NCBI RefSeq assembly: GCF_022559625.1
Contig: NZ_CP042288.1
Span: 2,242,155 to 2,306,154, forward strand
Direction of reading: 5' to 3'
From: Aquisalinus flavus
GTDB lineage: Bacteria; Pseudomonadota; Alphaproteobacteria; Caulobacterales; Parvularculaceae
DNA: 64,000 nucleotides
Both the position numbers and the translations under genes were made by a program. Of the stretch, positions 7,746 through 17,226 are shown one piece after another. The notes under the pieces were generated by a model that was not told where the DNA came from, did not search any database, and was given only the letters and a program-made list of their open reading frames with translations. The first letter of the stretch is position 1; each line of letters opens with the position of its first letter.

Positions 7746-10445
7746 TCAAGTACTGCCCTTGATAGCCGCCTGGGCGGCGGCAAGTCTCGCAACAGGGACA
7801 CGGTATGGCGAACAGGAGACGTAGTCGAGCCCGATCATCTCGCAAAAGTCTATGGAGCGCGGATCGCCACCATGCTCGCCGCAGAGCCCGAGCTTGATGC
7901 TGCGACGCGTGGCACGGCCTTTCTCGGCAGCGATCCTCATCAGTGTGCCGACTCCATCCCGGTCGAGAGTGACGAATGGGTCTTCCGGCATCACCTTCGC
8001 CTTCTGATAGGCGGGCAGGAAGGCACCGGCATCGTCACGCGACAGACCAAAGGTCGTCTGTGTCAAATCATTGGTGCCGAAAGAAAAGAACTCAGCCTCT
8101 TCCGCAATCTGGTCAGCGACCAGCGCGGCGCGGGGCAGTTCGATCATCGTGCCGACATGATAGTCGAGCATACGCCCCCTGGCCGCGAAGACCTGCGCCG
8201 CGATGTCATCGATACGCGCCTTGAGCATCGTCAGCTCTTCCTTCACCGAGACCAGCGGAATCATGATCTCCGGCGCTATAGAAACGCCCGTTTTCTCGAC
8301 TGTATCGCAGGCTGCCTCAAGGATGGCGCGCACTTGCATTTCGTAGATATCGGGATAGGTGACCCCTAGGCGGCAGCCGCGGTGACCGAGCATCGGGTTC
8401 ACCTCATTCAGGTCCTTGATGCGCTGATACACTATCGAGATATCGACACCCGAGGCCCTCGCCACAGCGCGGATGTCATCATCCGCCTGCGGCAGGAATT
8501 CATGCAGCGGCGGATCCAGTAGACGGATTGTGACCGGATAGGACTTCATTACCAGGAATAGTTCGTAGAAATCAAGCCGCTGCATGTCGAGGAGGCGCGA
8601 AAGCGACGTCGTGCGATCTTCCTGCGTCTCAGCAAGTATCATTTCCTGCACCGCGAGAATGCGCTCCGGATCGAAGAACATGTGCTCGGTCCTGCACAGG
8701 CCGATACCTTCGGCGCCGAATGCCCGTGCCCTGCGGGCATCGACCGGGGTCTCCGCATTTGCACGGATACCCATGCGGCGGAGCGAATCCGCCCAGTTCA
8801 TCAGCGTCTCAAACTCTTCCGACATTTCCGGCGGAATCGTCGGTATCTCACCGAGGAAAACCTCTCCGGTCGATCCGTCGATAGTGATGATGTCACCCTT
8901 CTTGATCACGGCACTGCCGACCGTAAACGACTTGCGGTCCGGCGCAAAGCGGATCTCGCCCGCTCCGGAAACGCAGGCCCTGCCCATGCCGCGGGCAACA
9001 ACGGCGGCATGAGAGGTCATCCCGCCACGGGCAGTGACTATACCGGCCGCAGCATGCATGCCGTGAATGTCCTCCGGGCTGGTATCATCACGCACCAGTA
9101 TGATTTTGGTACCGTCTCGTGCCACCTCCTCAGCTTCATCTGCCGTGAACACGACGCTGCCGGCCGCAGCGCCAGGGCTTGCCGGCAGTCCACGCGTCAA
9201 GAGAACGTTTTTCTCGGATGGAGCGAGCGAGGGGTGCAGGAGCTGATCGAGACTTTCCGGCTCGACGCGCATCACTGCCTCCTCCATGCTGATGATCCCC
9301 TCCTTACACAGATCGGTCGCGATCTTGATCGCAGCCTTCGCCGTACGCTTGCCGGTGCGCGTCTGCAATAGCCAGAGTTTGCCTTCCTGAACCGTGAACT
9401 CGATGTCCTGCATATCCCGATAGTGACTTTCAAGCCTCTCGAAGAATCCGATCAGTTCCTGATAGGTCTCCGGCATACACTCCTCCAGCGAGGGAGCGTC
9501 ACTACCCATCTCGATACGAGACCGCTTGGTCAGGTTACTCGGGGTACGGATACCGGCAACGACGTCCTCACCCTGTGCATTTTTCAGGAACTCGCCATAT
9601 ATCTGGTTCTCCCCGTTAGACGGGTTTCGGGTGAAGGCAACGCCAGTTGCCGAGGTCTCGCCCATATTTCCGAACACCATTGCCTGTATATTGACCGCGG
9701 TGCCCCAATCCTCGGGGATGCGGTTCAATCGGCGATAGGTTCTCGATCGGTCGTTCATCCAAGACCTGAATACGGCGTCGGTCGCGCCCCAAAGCTGCTC
9801 GCGCGGATCATGCGGGAATTCCGTTCCAAGATGATTACGCACGGCTCCCTTGTATCCATTGATGACGGTCCGCCAGTCCATGGCTGTCAGCTCCGTATCG
9901 AGATGAACGCCCCTGTCCCGCTTGCACTCTTCGAGGATGTCCTCGAAAAAACTGTGATCCATCTGCAGAACGACGTTAGCGTACATCTGGATGAATCGGC
10001 GATAGCTGTCATAGGCGAACCGTTCATCGCCGGTCAGCGCTGCGAGGCCCGTCACGCTTTCATCGTTGAGTCCGAGATTGAGCACCGTGTCCATCATGCC
10101 AGGCATCGAGGCGCGCGCGCCTGAACGCACGGAAACAAGCAAGGGATCGACTGCATCGCCAAAGGTCTTGCCGGTTACGGTCTCGATGTGGGCAATGCCC
10201 TCTTCGACCGCTTGGGACAGACCCGCCGGATAAGCGTGCGCATTCTTGTAGAAGGCTGTGCAGACTTCAGTCGTAATAGTAAAGCCCGGCGGCACCGGCA
10301 GACCCAACAACGCCATCTCGGCAAGGTTTGCGCCCTTGCCGCCGAGTAGTTTTTTCATCTCCCGCGTACCGTCTGCCTTGCCATCGCCAAACCTGTACAC
10401 AAGCTTCTCTGAAGACTCCGCTCGAGAAGCCGAAATCTGATCCAT
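7746..10445 (-). CDS. ppdK: pyruvate, phosphate dikinase
   Basis: 899 residues, the full family length. The order is the ATP-grasp nucleotide-binding domain (LGGKGANLAEM near residue 33), the phosphohistidine swivelling domain (GGMTSHAAVVARGMGRACVS, catalytic His about residue 460) and the PEP-utilising TIM barrel ending LGLCGEHGGDP with the catalytic Cys. It interconverts pyruvate + ATP + Pi with PEP + AMP + PPi in the cytoplasm. In this locus the fucose route gives pyruvate and L-lactate, so the enzyme would feed PEP into gluconeogenesis; this is inferred from context. It follows the esterase gene by 336 bases and precedes FGE by 28. Confidence 0.95.
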   Translation of the reverse strand: MDQISASRAESSEKLVYRFGDGKADGTREMKKLLGGKGANLAEMALLGLPVPPGFTITTEVCTAFYKNAHAYPAGLSQAVEEGIAHIETVTGKTFGDAVDPLLVSVRSGARASMPGMMDTVLNLGLNDESVTGLAALTGDERFAYDSYRRFIQMYANVVLQMDHSFFEDILEECKRDRGVHLDTELTAMDWRTVINGYKGAVRNHLGTEFPHDPREQLWGATDAVFRSWMNDRSRTYRRLNRIPEDWGTAVNIQAMVFGNMGETSATGVAFTRNPSNGENQIYGEFLKNAQGEDVVAGIRTPSNLTKRSRIEMGSDAPSLEECMPETYQELIGFFERLESHYRDMQDIEFTVQEGKLWLLQTRTGKRTAKAAIKIATDLCKEGIISMEEAVMRVEPESLDQLLHPSLAPSEKNVLLTRGLPASPGAAAGSVVFTADEAEEVARDGTKIILVRDDTSPEDIHGMHAAAGIVTARGGMTSHAAVVARGMGRACVSGAGEIRFAPDRKSFTVGSAVIKKGDIITIDGSTGEVFLGEIPTIPPEMSEEFETLMNWADSLRRMGIRANAETPVDARRARAFGAEGIGLCRTEHMFFDPERILAVQEMILAETQEDRTTSLSRLLDMQRLDFYELFLVMKSYPVTIRLLDPPLHEFLPQADDDIRAVARASGVDISIVYQRIKDLNEVNPMLGHRGCRLGVTYPDIYEMQVRAILEAACDTVEKTGVSIAPEIMIPLVSVKEELTMLKARIDDIAAQVFAARGRMLDYHVGTMIELPRAALVADQIAEEAEFFSFGTNDLTQTTFGLSRDDAGAFLPAYQKAKVMPEDPFVTLDRDGVGTLMRIAAEKGRATRRSIKLGLCGEHGGDPRSIDFCEMIGLDYVSCSPYRVPVARLAAAQAAIKGST

Positions 10446-10781
10446 AGTCTACTCTCCATTTTGTCAAGTCATCGGCCAAACGTAGCCAGGTCTTTCATCT
10501 TCTGTTGGTATGCAAGCGCTTTTGCCGGCGGTCTTTCCGATGGTTAATTCCCACGTATACGGCCCGGTGACGCGCGCACTGGTGGCAGGCTTCAGGCTCG
10601 TCACTTGCCCCGCAAGAGGGTTTTGATGCCAGCTTTTCACCATCTGTACTTGTCTTTTTCCTGCTGACGGCCTTCGCCATCACATCATTATGGGGTGATC
10701 GGCAATAGGATCGAAAACCTGAACAGCCATCTAGCCATGTCGGGACAATCACCGTAACGGTCTGCGAGTATTCTTTCCGCT
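10446..10781. other. gap between esterase and ppdK genes
   Basis: This 336-base stretch lies between two leftward genes. A 96-codon leftward frame (10495-10785) crosses most of it but has no recognisable domain and an odd composition. It may hold a ppdK promoter; I see no match to the sites found at 15294, 35283 and 43440. Confidence 0.5.
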
Positions 10782-12107
10782 TCATTCATTCTCAAGACCG
10801 TGAAGAGTGCTGCTGACGACAACCGAACTTGTGGACTCATTACCGTCCGTATACGGCTGAACGTCTACATGGTAGTTGATGAACCAGTGGGTCGTGTCGG
10901 CAGGAAGTTTGTCGAAACGGGCCTGGTACTTATCGGGCATGGCTTTCACACTACCAAAATCGAGAATAGCTTCCTCTTTCCATTTAGTAGCCGCATCGAG
11001 TTCTTTCTGGTTTGTGTAATGAATCACGGCACCTGAGACGCGATAATCATCCCTGTTGAGAAAGCTCACGTGTGATGTGGCTTCGCCGTCCCCGGCATAA
11101 GCCGTCGCCAGCGTACGCACCCAAGGCTGTCCCTGCGAGACGACGGATTTGGCAAATTCATAGGACTCCGGCCGGTTCCAAGCGTCGGCATGACTGTGCC
11201 TCATATCCTTGATGATCGAGACAGCATACGGCCCGGCAACTGCGCTGTAAGAGCGGCGCTGGGCGTCAAGATAGAAATGTCGGTCATTGCGCCATGTGAG
11301 CCACAGCGACGGCTTGGTGAAGTTCCCCAGCCTGAGGCCAGGCTCCCATATCTTTCGATAGGCCTCATTTCCGGCCAAGGCCTTCTTGTACTGGTTATCA
11401 ATGTCGTCAAGGTAGCCGGTGCCATAAATTGGAATGGCAAAATCGAAGCGATTGTCGAACCCCATGACGGTAGACGTGATGATGCCGCCCCAGGAGACAC
11501 CGACGAGTCCGATGTGCCCAGCATCTATTCTTGGGTCATTACGCAGATAGTTATTCGCGCGGACAACAGCCGCAACGGCATGAAACATCCACTGATCGCC
11601 TACAGGCTCTTGCGTGTCCACATAGATTCCGGCGCGTTGCGGACCGGACCATGGATGTTTCTTCCACCTGAACTCAGATGGCCCTGTCGCCAAAGGATCA
11701 CGTTGATCCGTCTGCCCCTCTACAGCAATACTGAGTGCTGCAAATCCGGCGGCATTCCACTTGTGAACCCATTCGGCGTATGCCGTGCCGCCACCGCCAT
11801 GGATCAGGACCACTGCGGGCGCCTTGCCGGATGCAATCGCATCGCCTTGCAGGGGATTCTCGGGAAGACCATATATCCCAAAGATCCGCGTCGGCTTGTC
11901 GATATAATCTTCCCCCTCAAGGAACAGGGAGGTGAGTCCGTCCTCACGCTTTACAACGTCAAAAGTGGCTGGCACACCGGCACCGGAAAGGTCAGCTATT
12001 CTTTGCTCGACTTCCGCAAGGTCATTATTCGGGTCACTGGCAAATGCCGGCACGTTGACGAACAGACCTGAAACAAGAATGGTCACTGCAATTCGAAGAA
12101 GGTTCAT
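10782..12107 (-). CDS. secreted alpha/beta hydrolase, acetyl-xylan-esterase-like
   Basis: About 441 residues from the ATG at 12107, which places a clean Sec signal at the front (MNLLRIAVTILVSGLFVNVP, then AFA); the longer frame starting at 12185 runs into the lactate dehydrogenase gene. The core is an alpha/beta hydrolase: oxyanion region VVLIHGGGG, nucleophile Ser in GLVGVSWGGI and a late His in DMRHSHADAW. Secreted hydrolases of this kind often remove acetyl or other esters from glycans. Position at the end of the fucose operon suggests deacetylation of the polysaccharide; the substrate is an inference. Confidence 0.75.
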   Translation of the reverse strand: MNLLRIAVTILVSGLFVNVPAFASDPNNDLAEVEQRIADLSGAGVPATFDVVKREDGLTSLFLEGEDYIDKPTRIFGIYGLPENPLQGDAIASGKAPAVVLIHGGGGTAYAEWVHKWNAAGFAALSIAVEGQTDQRDPLATGPSEFRWKKHPWSGPQRAGIYVDTQEPVGDQWMFHAVAAVVRANNYLRNDPRIDAGHIGLVGVSWGGIITSTVMGFDNRFDFAIPIYGTGYLDDIDNQYKKALAGNEAYRKIWEPGLRLGNFTKPSLWLTWRNDRHFYLDAQRRSYSAVAGPYAVSIIKDMRHSHADAWNRPESYEFAKSVVSQGQPWVRTLATAYAGDGEATSHVSFLNRDDYRVSGAVIHYTNQKELDAATKWKEEAILDFGSVKAMPDKYQARFDKLPADTTHWFINYHVDVQPYTDGNESTSSVVVSSTLHGLENE

Positions 12108-12165
12108 TCTCGATACCACTGATCCGGACCAACTGATCTCGCTGGGTTTCATGCGGGAAACAGGC

Positions 12166-13359
12166 CTATACCGCTTTTTTTTCAAGACGGTCGGAGTCGG
12201 CGGGAATCCTGTCTACACTCTCCGGATGCAGCAGGTCCCGGCTTATCTCACCGATGGAACTGACGCCAGCCAGCACCATATCCCGCCGCAGGGCATCTGC
12301 GATCAGCTGCACGGCGTGTCGCGCTCCGGGAATGCCATTTGCAGCGAGGCCGTACAGATATGGCCTGGCGAAGCTGACAATATCGGCCCCCAGAGCAATT
12401 GCCTTTATTATGTCCGTGCCCCGACGAATACCACCATCGAGCACAAGAGGCGCATCGTCACCTACTTTCTGACGAATGGCAGGCAGCGCCCTCAGCGGCG
12501 ATGGGGAACCGTCGAGCTGACGGCCACCATGATTGGAAATTGAAATTGCATCAAAGCCGGTACGAAGGGCACGAACTGCATCGTCAGAACGCACGACGCC
12601 CTTGATCATGGTCTTGCCGGCCCACTCCCCGAGTAGCCATTCTGCATCACGCCAGTCAAAGGCTGCGTTCAGCTGTTCGGAGACGAACTGGTTCAGGCTG
12701 ACCGCTGGCGTGTCACCATCGAGATTGGCATATTTCACGGCAGGTTTGGTCAAATAATCCCACACCCAGAACGGTGCATTCAGCGCATGCCACGCCTGCT
12801 TCACGCCAACCTTTGGCGGAATGGTGAAACCGTTTCGCTTGTCCCGCTCACGAAAGCCGGTAATGGGAAAGTCAACCGTCAGCGTAAGGACCGAATAACC
12901 GGACGCCTTGGCGCGTTCGAGCATTGCCTTCACCAACCCCCGATCTTTCCAGACATAGAGTTGAAAAAACTTCGGGCCGTCTGTTAGCGCCGCAATATCT
13001 TCAATCGAAGTTGATGAAAGGGTGGATAGAGAGTAGGCCGTACCAACATCTCTTGCGGCAAGAGCAGGGCCGGCTTCACCGTCCGTATGGAACAGCCGGT
13101 TCCCGGCCGCAGGTGACAGGAAGAACGGGACATCAAGCTTGTGGCCCAGAAAATGCGCCGTGGTGTCGGGCTTGTCATGGCCGGTCAGGACACGGTGATA
13201 GATATTATGCGCGTCAAAATCATCCCGGTTCTGCGCAAGAGTACGCTCATCGTCGCTACCGCCATCGATATAGTCAAAGACCATGCGGTGTGCGCGACGT
13301 CTCGCTGCCTTGCGAATATCTTCGATATTCAGCCAATCATCAGTGTTGCCGGCAAACAT
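12166..13359 (-). CDS. lldD: FMN-dependent L-lactate dehydrogenase
   Basis: 397 residues of the FMN-dependent alpha-hydroxy-acid dehydrogenase family. Visible landmarks are FFLSPAAGNRLFHTDGE near residue 78 (flavin contact), the active-site SNHGGRQLDGSPSPL (catalytic His and Arg) and VLDGGIRRGTDIIKAIALGA (FMN phosphate site). It oxidises L-2-hydroxy acids, most likely L-lactate, to the keto acid and passes electrons to the respiratory chain. L-lactate is the expected product of the FAH-type hydrolase in the divergent operon, which fits. The start lies 2 bases after the stop of the dehydratase large subunit. Confidence 0.87.
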   Translation of the reverse strand: MFAGNTDDWLNIEDIRKAARRRAHRMVFDYIDGGSDDERTLAQNRDDFDAHNIYHRVLTGHDKPDTTAHFLGHKLDVPFFLSPAAGNRLFHTDGEAGPALAARDVGTAYSLSTLSSTSIEDIAALTDGPKFFQLYVWKDRGLVKAMLERAKASGYSVLTLTVDFPITGFRERDKRNGFTIPPKVGVKQAWHALNAPFWVWDYLTKPAVKYANLDGDTPAVSLNQFVSEQLNAAFDWRDAEWLLGEWAGKTMIKGVVRSDDAVRALRTGFDAISISNHGGRQLDGSPSPLRALPAIRQKVGDDAPLVLDGGIRRGTDIIKAIALGADIVSFARPYLYGLAANGIPGARHAVQLIADALRRDMVLAGVSSIGEISRDLLHPESVDRIPADSDRLEKKAV

Positions 13360-13361
13360 GA

Positions 13362-14582
13362 CTACTCTGCGGCCTTGTGATGTGCAGTTATACGCGATGT
13401 CGGGAGACAGGCGGGGCCTACCGGCTCAAAGGACTTATAGGTCAGGATAAATTCCTGGTGCCCAAGTTCCTCCGACCTGCTTTTTCCACCGGATGCCACA
13501 AAGGTGACAGCGTCAAGTATCTCCTTGCCGACCTCATCTAGTGTCCGCGTGCCATCGAGGACGGTGCCGGCATTAACATCCATGTCTTCCGCAAGTCGGT
13601 TGTAAGTATCGCTGTTGGAGCAAACCTTGATCACGGGGGAAATTGCCGACCCCACAACCGAGCCGCGCCCGGTCGTGAAAATGATCAACTGGCAGCCGCA
13701 TGCGATCAACTCAACGATCTCTGCATTGTCGGCAATATTGGGAAAGCCAAAACGAACCTCGCCGTCGGGAACGACATCGAGCAGGAACAGGCCCCCGCTG
13801 GGGGGTTGATCGCCCGGCTTGATCAATCCACTGATCTGTGACGAGCCAGACTTGGCATACGCCCCCATGCTTTTTTCTTCCTGGGTGGTAAGCCCGCCTT
13901 CGGCATTGCCTGGTGCGAAACTGCCGTGACCAAGGGTCTCGTAATAGCGGGCGGCCTTTCCGACACTGCGCGTGATCTCGTCGGCAAGCTCCACCGTAAT
14001 CGCCCGGCTGGCCATATGCCCCTCACAACCGATTAATTCGCCGGTTTCCTCGAATACACAGGTAGCGCCCTCGGCGACGAGGCTGTCAAATGCCCGGCCG
14101 ACCGCAGGGTTGGCCGTTATACCGCTTGCGCCATCAGACCCGCCACAGATGGTACCGACCACAAGTTCGGACAGATCGACGTGAACGGTGGGCTGTTCAT
14201 CCAGGACCGCACGCATCTTCTCGACAATGGCGCGACCCTTTTCAATGGTCGAACGCGTACCGCCGTCGCCCTGAATGATCAATGTCTCAACAGGACGGCC
14301 GGATGCACTGACTGCTCGCTGAAGACTTCTCTTGTTGAAACCTTCACAGCCGAGTGACACCAGCACCACGCCCCCGACATTCGGATGCGTGCTCAATCGC
14401 TCCATCATGTTGTAGGCATACTGATTCGCGTAACACCCCGGGAACCCGATCAAATGCACATCCTGATCGCGCCAGGGAATTGTGATTTCACGGGCTACAT
14501 GATGCGCGCACTCAACAAGATAGGCGACGACGATGACATTCCGTATTCCTTTGCGGCCATCTGGTCTCTCCCATCCCTTCAT
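13362..14582 (-). CDS. UxaA-family dehydratase, large subunit (probable L-fuconate dehydratase)
   Basis: 406 residues matching the C-terminal catalytic part of the altronate/galactarate dehydratase (UxaA) family: RPDGRKGIRNVIVV at the start, the Cys-containing LIGFPGCYANQY and LVSLGCEGFN, GTICGGSDGASGITANPA, and FEETGELIGCEGHMASRA. These enzymes dehydrate sugar acids with an iron centre. In a split form this pair recalls Cj0482/Cj0483 of the Campylobacter jejuni fucose locus. All other steps of the L-fucose route are present beside it, so L-fuconate is the likely substrate. It overlaps the small-subunit gene by ATGA. Confidence 0.83.
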   Translation of the reverse strand: MKGWERPDGRKGIRNVIVVAYLVECAHHVAREITIPWRDQDVHLIGFPGCYANQYAYNMMERLSTHPNVGGVVLVSLGCEGFNKRSLQRAVSASGRPVETLIIQGDGGTRSTIEKGRAIVEKMRAVLDEQPTVHVDLSELVVGTICGGSDGASGITANPAVGRAFDSLVAEGATCVFEETGELIGCEGHMASRAITVELADEITRSVGKAARYYETLGHGSFAPGNAEGGLTTQEEKSMGAYAKSGSSQISGLIKPGDQPPSGGLFLLDVVPDGEVRFGFPNIADNAEIVELIACGCQLIIFTTGRGSVVGSAISPVIKVCSNSDTYNRLAEDMDVNAGTVLDGTRTLDEVGKEILDAVTFVASGGKSRSEELGHQEFILTYKSFEPVGPACLPTSRITAHHKAAE

Positions 14583-14908
14583 GATATTTTCCTTCCCGAC
14601 GTATATTCTGTTATTTTTTCTTCCGTATAAGTTGGAATGTAGTCACTTTTCATGTTGTCCGTATGCACGACGTCACCCAAAGAAATATGGGCTGTGGCAC
14701 TACCAATATGCGCTCCATATTTTTTTATGCTGTCACCGGGCCGGATTGATGTGCGGGCGACCTTGAAACCAGGCAGAATAGCTGCGGCTACTGCCATATG
14801 GTTGCCAGCGATCGAGAGAGAGTCCCCGGCCGCGATCTTGGCACGGGTGACGAAAACATTATCATCCGGATGTAGCAACAATAGTCGCGCATCATATTGA
14901 TCAGTCAT
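14579..14908 (-). CDS. UxaA-family dehydratase, small SAF-domain subunit
   Basis: About 109 residues from the ATG at 14908. The SAF domain of the UxaA N terminus is recognisable: LLLLHPDDNVFVTRAKIAAG and later SIKKYGAHIGSATAHISLGD, then VHTDNMKSDY. Separate small and large subunits are known in this family. GAGGAG stands 11 bases before the start. The gene begins inside the mutarotase stop (ATGACTGA) and its own stop overlaps the large-subunit start by ATGA, so the three genes are tightly coupled. The longer frame from 14953 was not used because it has no signal of translation. Confidence 0.82.
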   Translation of the reverse strand: MTDQYDARLLLLHPDDNVFVTRAKIAAGDSLSIAGNHMAVAAAILPGFKVARTSIRPGDSIKKYGAHIGSATAHISLGDVVHTDNMKSDYIPTYTEEKITEYTSGRKIS

Positions 14909-15230
14909 GGTGAAACAACTCCTCCATAGGCGCCCACCATTCTCCGTCTTCAAGACTTTCGAGCGGCACCTGGCATGGGTCAGTTAGGCTCCACCATTCT
15001 CTGGTGCGAGGATCCTCTGACATTCTGGCCATGTCGGCGTCGAAATCGTCGCCGGTATATTCGAAATAGCCAAACAGAAGGTTTTCCGGTTCGCGCAAGA
15101 ATATAGTATAATTTCGAATATGACAGTCCGAAATTTCCATCAGGACTTCCGGCCACGGTTGTTTGTGAAGCCGGCGGTAGTCGCCAAGCTTTTCAGGTTT
15201 CACCCTGATGACCCAACCATAGCGCTGCAT
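14901..15230 (-). CDS. L-fucose/L-rhamnose mutarotase family protein
   Basis: 109 residues with the RhaM-type mutarotase pattern: a conserved early segment KPEKLGDYRRLHKQPWPEVL (catalytic His region), then the strand NYTIFLREPENLLFGYFEY and WWSLTDPCQVPL. Mutarotases interconvert the alpha and beta anomers of L-sugars in the cytoplasm. As first gene of the leftward operon and with the fucose pathway around it, it most likely acts on L-fucose. The start has GAGGA about 8 bases upstream. Its promoter region is shared with the divergent dehydrogenase operon. Confidence 0.85.
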   Translation of the reverse strand: MQRYGWVIRVKPEKLGDYRRLHKQPWPEVLMEISDCHIRNYTIFLREPENLLFGYFEYTGDDFDADMARMSEDPRTREWWSLTDPCQVPLESLEDGEWWAPMEELFHHD

Positions 15231-15293
15231 AATTCCTCATAATGGTTTCGGCTTCGCCCGAAATCGTGAATTAACAAAAAACTGCCCTTGTAT

Positions 15294-15316
15294 GAAACAG
15301 TGTTTCTTATATGATC
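15294..15316 (+). promoter_or_regulatory. predicted IclR/KdgR-like operator between the divergent fucose operons
   Basis: GAAACAGTGTTTC (15294-15306) is a perfect inverted repeat with a 3-base centre and fits every position of the enterobacterial KdgR box as I know it (RAAAYRNYRTTTY); KdgR is IclR-type. It continues with TTATATGATC. The same 23-base word occurs at 35283 (reverse) and 43440. It lies 64 bases from the mutarotase start and 40 from the dehydrogenase start, so it could control both operons. Confidence 0.65.
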
Positions 15317-15355
15317 CCCTAGAAACACTCCTGTCAAGCCAATTAAGTGACCTGC

Positions 15356-16378
15356 ATGATAGCAAACACAACTCCACTCCCGGCCCGGCGTATTGCCGAT
15401 ACCACGCTCGAGATTTGCACCCTCGGGTTTGGTGGCGCCGCGGTTGGCAATCTTTATCGGGCCGGTTCTGATGCTCAGGCCTATGAAGCGATGCAGGCAG
15501 CGCTTGATCACGGCATCCGGTATTTTGACACGGCTCCACATTATGGCCACGGACTCTCGGAGGTACGATTCGGAGAATTCTTCGGTGGCACGCTGCCCGC
15601 AGGCGTGGTCATTTCAACAAAGGTTGGTCGCGTTCTCGAACCATCGGGCGCCGACGGGCCGCCGGATCACGGTTTTGTCGATCCCCTGCCCTTCACCCAG
15701 GTTTTCGACTACTCCCATGACGGCGTGATGCGCTCTTTCGAGGAAAGCAGGACTCGCCTGAAAAATCTGCCGGTCGATATACTTTATATGCATGATATCG
15801 GCAGCCTGACCCACGGGGACAGGCATGAAGCCCAATTCCGCCTTGCAATGGAGGAGGGCATTCCGGCCATGATGAAGCTGAAGGAGTCGGGCGCGGTCAA
15901 AGCCATAGGGCTTGGCGTCAATGAGTGGCAGGTCTGCAAGGATTTGCTGGCCTATCATGATCCCGACGTGTTCATGCTTGCCGGCCGTCATACCTTGCTC
16001 GAACGCGAAGCTTCACGTGAATTGTTCCCGGCGTGTGAAAAGCGGAACATTTCGGTCGTATCGGCCGCCCCGTTCAACTCGGGCCTGCTCGCCCGGCGTC
16101 CGGACACCACCACGCATTACAATTACGAATCACCGCCTGCAGATGTTCTGCAAAAGGCCCAGACCCTGTTCGACGAACTGACCAAGAGGGACATCGAGGC
16201 CCAGGCAGCCGCCCTCCAGTTCCCCCTGCGCGCGCCATGTGTTGCAAGCGTGGTCACCGGCATGTCGAACGCTCGTTATGTCGAAAGCTCAACACGGTGG
16301 TTCCGTCAAGAGATCGGCGACGAAATCTGGGCACAGATCGAAGAGATTACGGATGACCGGAGTATCCGCCTGTCATGA
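15356..16378 (+). CDS. aldo/keto reductase, probable L-fucose 1-dehydrogenase
   Basis: 340 residues of the AKR family with the catalytic tetrad in place: Asp in RYFDTAPHYGHG, its Tyr, Lys in VISTKVGR and His in LYMHDIG. It belongs to the D-threo-aldose / L-fucose / pyridoxal dehydrogenase branch, which oxidises the C1 of L-fucose to the lactone using NAD(P). The ATG at 15356 was chosen; a GTG nine bases earlier is also in frame. The stop overlaps the next gene start by ATGA. It is first in the rightward fucose operon. Confidence 0.86.
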   Translation: MIANTTPLPARRIADTTLEICTLGFGGAAVGNLYRAGSDAQAYEAMQAALDHGIRYFDTAPHYGHGLSEVRFGEFFGGTLPAGVVISTKVGRVLEPSGADGPPDHGFVDPLPFTQVFDYSHDGVMRSFEESRTRLKNLPVDILYMHDIGSLTHGDRHEAQFRLAMEEGIPAMMKLKESGAVKAIGLGVNEWQVCKDLLAYHDPDVFMLAGRHTLLEREASRELFPACEKRNISVVSAAPFNSGLLARRPDTTTHYNYESPPADVLQKAQTLFDELTKRDIEAQAAALQFPLRAPCVASVVTGMSNARYVESSTRWFRQEIGDEIWAQIEEITDDRSIRLS

Positions 16379-17226
16379 AGATAATAGATAGTCACCAGCA
16401 TTTCTGGGATCGGACAACGCCATGGTTCAATTGGCCGACGCCTGATCTGACGGCGATTTACCGAGATTTCCAGCCGGCCGATCTCGCCCCGATCCTGTCG
16501 GAAAACGGCGTTGTTGCCACCGTTCTCGTTCAGGCGGCCCCAGCCTTAGAGGAAACCCGCCATCTTCTCGACCTCGCTGCACGCGAGAGTTTTGTTGCGG
16601 GTGTTGTCGGGTGGGTAGACTTTTCCATCCCCTCTCTTGCCGCAGACCAGATCGATGACTTGGCACGTAACCCGCTTTTCAAGGGGGTCAGACCCATGCT
16701 GCAAGCTATCGACGCTGCGGACTGGATCCTCAACGACAGTTTCTCACCTGTGTTCGACGCGCTACTCAGGAACGGGCTCGCCTTTGACGCATTGGTACAG
16801 CCTCGTCATCTCGGCGTACTGTTGGAAATGGCGGAGCGCTGGCCCAGCGTGCGTATTGTCATCGATCACGCGGCCAAGCCGCAAATAGCCAGTGCGGGGT
16901 TCACCGATTGGTGTGCCGGTATCGAGATGCTGGCTCGGAAAACCAATATCTGGTGTAAACTGTCGGGCCTACTGACCGAATTGCCAGCAAGCAGCCATGC
17001 AGACGATTGTTTCCTGGTCATCAATCACCTGATCTCCAACTTCAGTACTGAACGCTTGATCTGGGGCAGTGACTGGCCGGTCGTAAACCTCGCCGCCTCG
17101 TATTCAGACTGGCTCTCGCTATCGAGATCCAGGCTGTCGGCTTTGCCGCCGGGCGTACAGAATGACATATTTTATCGGAATGCTATCACCGTATACCGAT
17201 TAATAATCGAGGAAAATAACCCATGA
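16375..17226 (+). CDS. amidohydrolase-2 family lactonase, probable L-fuconolactonase
   Basis: 283 residues. The N terminus IIDSHQHFWDRTTPWFNWP carries the metal-binding H-x-H and the W/F-rich segment typical of the fucono/rhamnono-lactonase group (COG3618). VIDHAAKPQ and RLIWGSDWPVVN near residues 163 and 228 hold the later His and Asp of the amidohydrolase barrel. It opens L-fucono-lactone to L-fuconate. It overlaps the preceding dehydrogenase and the following SDR gene by ATGA, consistent with a tightly coupled operon. Confidence 0.87.
   Translation: MKIIDSHQHFWDRTTPWFNWPTPDLTAIYRDFQPADLAPILSENGVVATVLVQAAPALEETRHLLDLAARESFVAGVVGWVDFSIPSLAADQIDDLARNPLFKGVRPMLQAIDAADWILNDSFSPVFDALLRNGLAFDALVQPRHLGVLLEMAERWPSVRIVIDHAAKPQIASAGFTDWCAGIEMLARKTNIWCKLSGLLTELPASSHADDCFLVINHLISNFSTERLIWGSDWPVVNLAASYSDWLSLSRSRLSALPPGVQNDIFYRNAITVYRLIIEENNP

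Noticed and set aside
10495-10785. 96-codon leftward frame between esterase and ppdK
   Set aside because: No recognisable domain, unusual Lys/Arg/Cys-rich composition and no ribosome binding site that stands out; it could be real but cannot be supported.
15200-15550. 116-codon leftward frame over the fucose divergent promoter
   Set aside because: It covers the operator and the starts of two well-supported genes and has no domain.
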